Source: Paratinospora sagittata (Eukaryota > Streptophyta > Magnoliopsida > Ranunculales > Menispermaceae). Taken from it: a DNA stretch of 64,000 nt. Below, one piece after another: positions 60,554-64,000 of the stretch; position 1 is the first letter of the stretch; every line of letters begins with the position of its first letter. The notes below the pieces were generated by a model that saw only the letters and a list, made by a program, of their open reading frames with translations, searched no databases and was not told the origin of the DNA. Location of the stretch: contig CM069599.1 of the NCBI GenBank assembly GCA_035771175.1, forward strand, positions 35,931,562 to 35,995,561, in the 5' to 3' direction. Both the position numbers and the translations under genes were made by a program.

Positions 60554-61866
60554 TATATGTGACATATAGTGTCCTTGAAATGCGCTTTATAGCTCCATAA
60601 AAATGTTTCAAAAAACTGGTCAAGACACGAGCATTATCCCAATCAAATTTTGTAGGAGTTTCTATATTCATCTCAAACTTATATTGTGGATCATGATCTT
60701 CCAATCTTTCAAATGACTTTTGATATTTGAGAGCCACTTCTGACATCAAGTATGTTGAGTTCCACCTTGTTGACACATCTAAACACACCACAGTCTTCTT
60801 CTTATCTTCTCGAGTTCAATACATGACTTGAACTTTTGCAATCTTGACGAAGAACTTCTTACATATCGAATTGCTTTTCGGGTTTTGGCAATTGATTCAT
60901 CTTTTTCTGACAAACCATCTTTAACAATCAAATTGAGTATGTGTCCACAACATCTCATGTGCATGAACTTTCCATTCAAGACACACCCTCCCCAATTAAC
61001 AATCTTTTTCCTAATGTATGCAATGGCAAGATCATTTGAACTTGCATTATCAACTGTGATTGTGAACACTTTCTCAATACCCCACTGAAGTAAACATATC
61101 TCAATTGCCTTACCAACTTCCTCGCCTTATGACTAGAAATCACACAAAAATTGAGTATTTTTTTTATGCAACCTCCAATCCTTATCAATGTAATGGGCCA
61201 CATGTAATTAATGTTCTGTAAAGAGGTCCAAGTATTTGTAGTAAGGTACATTGTTTGAGATGTTTTCTTCAAAAGATTTTTCAATTTCAACTTCTCACTT
61301 GAGTAAATGTCCCAACAATCCTTTGCTACAGTATTTCGTGACACCATAGCAAACCTGGGACATGTAATCCGAACAAACTTTCTAAATCCTTCACGTTCTA
61401 CAAACATAAAAGGTAGCACATCAACAATAATCGTTTCAGCAAGAACTTGTTGACTTAATTCCTAATCAAATTTTTAAGTCACCAATTGATTCTCACCTTC
61501 TTGCTCTTTTTGTTGATAAGATAAGACCCTTTGCTTTTTGCTATTATATGGATACTTAGTACACTTGGACAAATGGTTAGCCAGTGTGCTAATACCATTT
61601 TTACTTGTATAATTATATTCTTTTCCACAATAATTACAAGATGCCTTATCCGGCATTCCCTTCATCGTAATTGTCCTACCAAAGTGATTCCAAACAAAAA
61701 AGGTCGGTCTACTACCATTTTTATACCTTGGCGAAGTTGAAAAGTTTGATAGATCATTTGATGGCACAACATTAGTATCCTCCTCGTCAGGGGCACTTTG
61801 CTTCGTTAAGGGTGTTTGACTTTGATCAAATATAGGTGTCTCAACAGTGGTATTGTTTGAAGACAT
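60554..61866 (-). pseudogene. Decayed hAT transposase with BED zinc finger
   Basis: N-terminal frame from 61866 (130 aa) holds a BED finger, CNYCGKEYN ... LANHLSKC. Later frames (60976-61419 and 60779-61069) give LTTNTWTSLQNINYM, ITVDNASSNDLAI and CCGHILNLIVKDGL, conserved in plant hAT (RICESLEEPER-like) transposases, and 60554-60791 gives DVSTRWNSTYLM. The frames are separated by stops and shifts. The dimerisation domain is missing, replaced by gypsy sequence. It appears non-functional. Confidence 0.85.
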
Positions 61867-62335
61867 ATGAAAAGAAATTTATTTATTAATATAGAGTTCT
61901 AATAAATTATCTTATAGTCTTATTAAAATAAAAGTATTAAGGTTTGAGAAGAAGTTAAAATTTGATAAATAAATAAAAATCATCTCCCACTCGTAAAAAA
62001 AATCAGTTTCTAATTAAAAAAAAAATTGTTTCCCAAAAATAATATTTTTTTTTAAAATCAGTTTCTTATAATAAACAATTTTATTTCTTATAATAAATCA
62101 GTTTTCTTATAAATAACAAACTCAATACCTTTTTCCAACATAAATAGCAATTCATTCAAAAATGCTCAAACACAGTGTCAAAATTGGAGCTCAAATTCTA
62201 GAGAATACATTTCGATTCACAAGAATTCATCAAAAGAACACAAAACTCAAATACAATTACAGTATTATACAAAGAAATCACATCAAAATATAAAATAATA
62301 ATAATTCTCATAATAACCCTAAAAACAATAACAAA

Positions 62336-63187
62336 ACTACAAATTTCAGTTACTTTTATTTGAGGGCTTGAAACAGTCAAACCATGGCGTTGTTTCCAGC
62401 TTCCGATGAGTGAATGTGTTGCCCAAACTCAACGAGCTCACGATTTGGGGTTTCAAAGGCAAGAAAATGGCGATTAGAAGATGAAGGTTAAAGAAGACGA
62501 GAAGATCGCAGAAAGAAAGAGAAGAATAGAAGACGAGATCAGAGGAGAAAAGAAAGAAGAAAGAAGAGAGAGATGTGGTGCAGCTAGGGTTTTGTATATG
62601 TATATATATATAAAGAACTATAAGGAAAGTGGTAGCCTTGCTAATAACATAAAAGAAGCAGTTCATACATTAGTCCTAATTTCAATTGGAAGTATGATCT
62701 AAGTATCTTAATTATAATGGGTGCAAACTAAATAATTATTTTTTTCATTCCGAATTTAATTTTAACAACTTAAAAAATATTAAAAAGAGAAAGAAAAGAT
62801 CTACACAACTTAATATTACTACTAAAATCTAAATAACATATCAAAAAGTAACTATATATTTTTTTTTTTTTTTAAGAGACGAGAAGAGGAAAAGATTGAA
62901 GACAAGAAGCAAAAGGGTAGCAACTCGAAGAAGAAGAAGAGGGAAGAAAATAGAAGACGTAGGTGGGAGGGGCAGGGGGGGGGGGGGGGCAAGTTTGGGG
63001 CAATAGAGAAGAAAGAAACTAAGAGTGGTGTCAATATAATTTTACAATATTACCCTTTGTTGGTTTCAGTTTAGGGTCGATTTTTTAGACCTTAATTCAT
63101 AGGATTTTAAAAAGTTCAAACCAAAATCGATCCGATTTGAATATATCGATTTGGTTCGATTTTGCGATTTGAACCAATCCACTGATG
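62336..63187 (-). repeat. Right inverted arm of the hAT foldback element
   Basis: Inverted partner of 59434-60140. It contains a 15-base G run (62975-62989) where the left arm has a shorter, interrupted C tract (CCCCCCGTCCCCC). Confidence 0.75.
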
Positions 63188-64000
63188 ACTTATTCAAACT
63201 TTTTAATATGAGCTTTGATGGGTGATTAAAAAAAATATTGAAAGATCTACATAACCTAATGTTACCAATCAAAGGTTGTTGCTATTCCTTAAATCTTGTT
63301 TTTTTTTTCCCTGACATCTTGGGAGAAGATGGAATAATTTACTTGAAAATTGCTTTTTCTTATAAAAGAGAAAGACGGAGATTACTGCTAAAAATCTCTT
63401 TGTTTGAGAGTCAAACTCGCCACTCCACTCTCACTACTTGAACAAGTGGGGTAGCTATGTCGCTGGTTGCAAAATCGTTTTTGCATTGTTTGGCAATAGT
63501 ATACCAAACAAGCCCATAATAACTTTAATATGGGGTGCTTCATAAGTCGGGGGGGGGGGGGGGGGGGGGGGGGCACTCACAAGTTCAATCACCAGAAATG
63601 TGGATGTGGTCAGGCCTGGATTGTATACTACAATACAGCGCACTTTTAATTTGATCCTTCCAAATGAATAAAAGAAGATAAAAGATCAACAGATCAACCA
63701 TACCTCACAGACGGGATTAACAGCACCGATCCTGCTCTTTGACTGTTCAACTGTCTTTAAACATCTCATATTGAAATCAAAAAGAAAAAAAGAAAAAAAA
63801 AAGGTATTCAAATGCAAACCATTCATATAATCTGAAGATTATGGGTATCCAAGAAGCAATTTTTTATAAAATTTTGTCAGTTAGATCAAACTGAAGCTCA
63901 AGACCTGGAAAACATAGAAGACAAATAACGGAGATGAAAAAAAAATAAAAAAAATCAGACTTTATTGAAACAAAGCAGACGGTTTTTGTACCAGATGTTT
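63188..64000. other. Right edge, no gene model
   Basis: AT-rich sequence with a 25-base G run. On the minus strand, TGTCTGTGAG-type sequence followed by GTATGG near 63700 resembles an exon end and a poly-pyrimidine tract lies just upstream (63781-63804). This could be an exon of a gene continuing beyond the window, but I cannot assign a product. Confidence 0.3.
63549..63573. repeat. (G)25 homopolymer
   Basis: An uninterrupted run of 25 G. The proline-rich minus-strand open frames across it are a by-product. Its true length is uncertain because homopolymers are error-prone in assembly. Confidence 0.9.

Larger units (their letters stand above)
59434..63187. mobile_element. hAT-type foldback element with ~700-bp inverted arms
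   Basis: The left arm (59434 to about 60140) and the reverse complement of the right arm (about 62336-63187) match through most of their length. Matching blocks include a CAATGGATTGG/CAGTGGATTGG end, GAACC.AAT runs, CACCTA.GTCTTCTATTTT, CTTCTTGTCTTCAATCTT and GGAAG.TGGAAACAACGCCA. The left edge CAGTAGGGGGTGTCAATGG resembles hAT ends. Between the arms lies a decayed hAT transposase on the minus strand, with a gypsy fragment inside it. No 8-bp duplication was found, so the edges are approximate. Confidence 0.72.

Noticed and set aside
63388..63643. Proline-rich open frames at the right end
   Set aside because: Poly-Pro comes from the 25-base G run read on the minus strand.

Overview
The window is nuclear genomic DNA of a flowering plant, most likely a eudicot. 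It is AT-rich, its genes are split by many GT-AG introns, coding islands are separated by kilobases of decayed transposons, and the recognisable products are plant proteins: a xyloglucan endotransglucosylase, an organellar ssDNA-binding protein with PDF motifs, and a Rubisco-activase-like AAA+ protein. I could not identify the species.

Seven protein-coding genes can be modelled from start to stop, each with a reading frame that closes across all exons. In order they are: XTH (10653-12224, +); RRP1-type pre-rRNA processing protein (14649-16334, -, single exon); an endonuclease I family nuclease (18067-23295, +, nine exons, 535 aa); TFIIIC subunit 5 / GTF3C5 (24392-33619, -, thirteen exons, 618 aa); OSB (37990-43655, +, seven exons, 387 aa); mitochondrial ribosomal protein bL28m (44491-46274, -, two exons, 212 aa); and Rubisco-activase-like (47414-58618, +, twelve exons, 429 aa). 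They form no operon or cluster. RRP1 and the nuclease are divergent, the nuclease and GTF3C5 are convergent, OSB and bL28m are convergent, and bL28m and the activase-like gene are divergent.

The left 10 kb and right 5 kb are transposon-rich. The left side carries a foldback element with tRNA-like arms (about 1-610). Beyond it lies a nested structure: a 5'-truncated LINE (2294-9278, 11-bp target duplication with one mismatch) whose endonuclease domain is split by a long-inverted-repeat MULE-like element (2381-6167, perfect 10-bp target duplication). That MULE holds eight tandem copies of a ~178-bp unit. The right side carries a hAT-type foldback element (about 59434-63187) with ~700-bp inverted arms, a decayed BED/hAT transposase, and a piece of Ty3/gypsy integrase fused into it. 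A probable solo LTR (about 35314-37457) lies between GTF3C5 and OSB. LINE fragments sit in an OSB intron and in two introns of the activase-like gene.

Points most worth a second look are: an apparent U12-type AT-AC intron in GTF3C5; a 10-nt microexon in the activase-like gene; the nested LINE/MULE with its dimer-amplified satellite; the hAT/gypsy chimera; and the tRNA-like foldback. I saw no wholly new biological system. All gene models are read by eye from splice signals, frame and protein-family knowledge; no alignment or transcript data were used.
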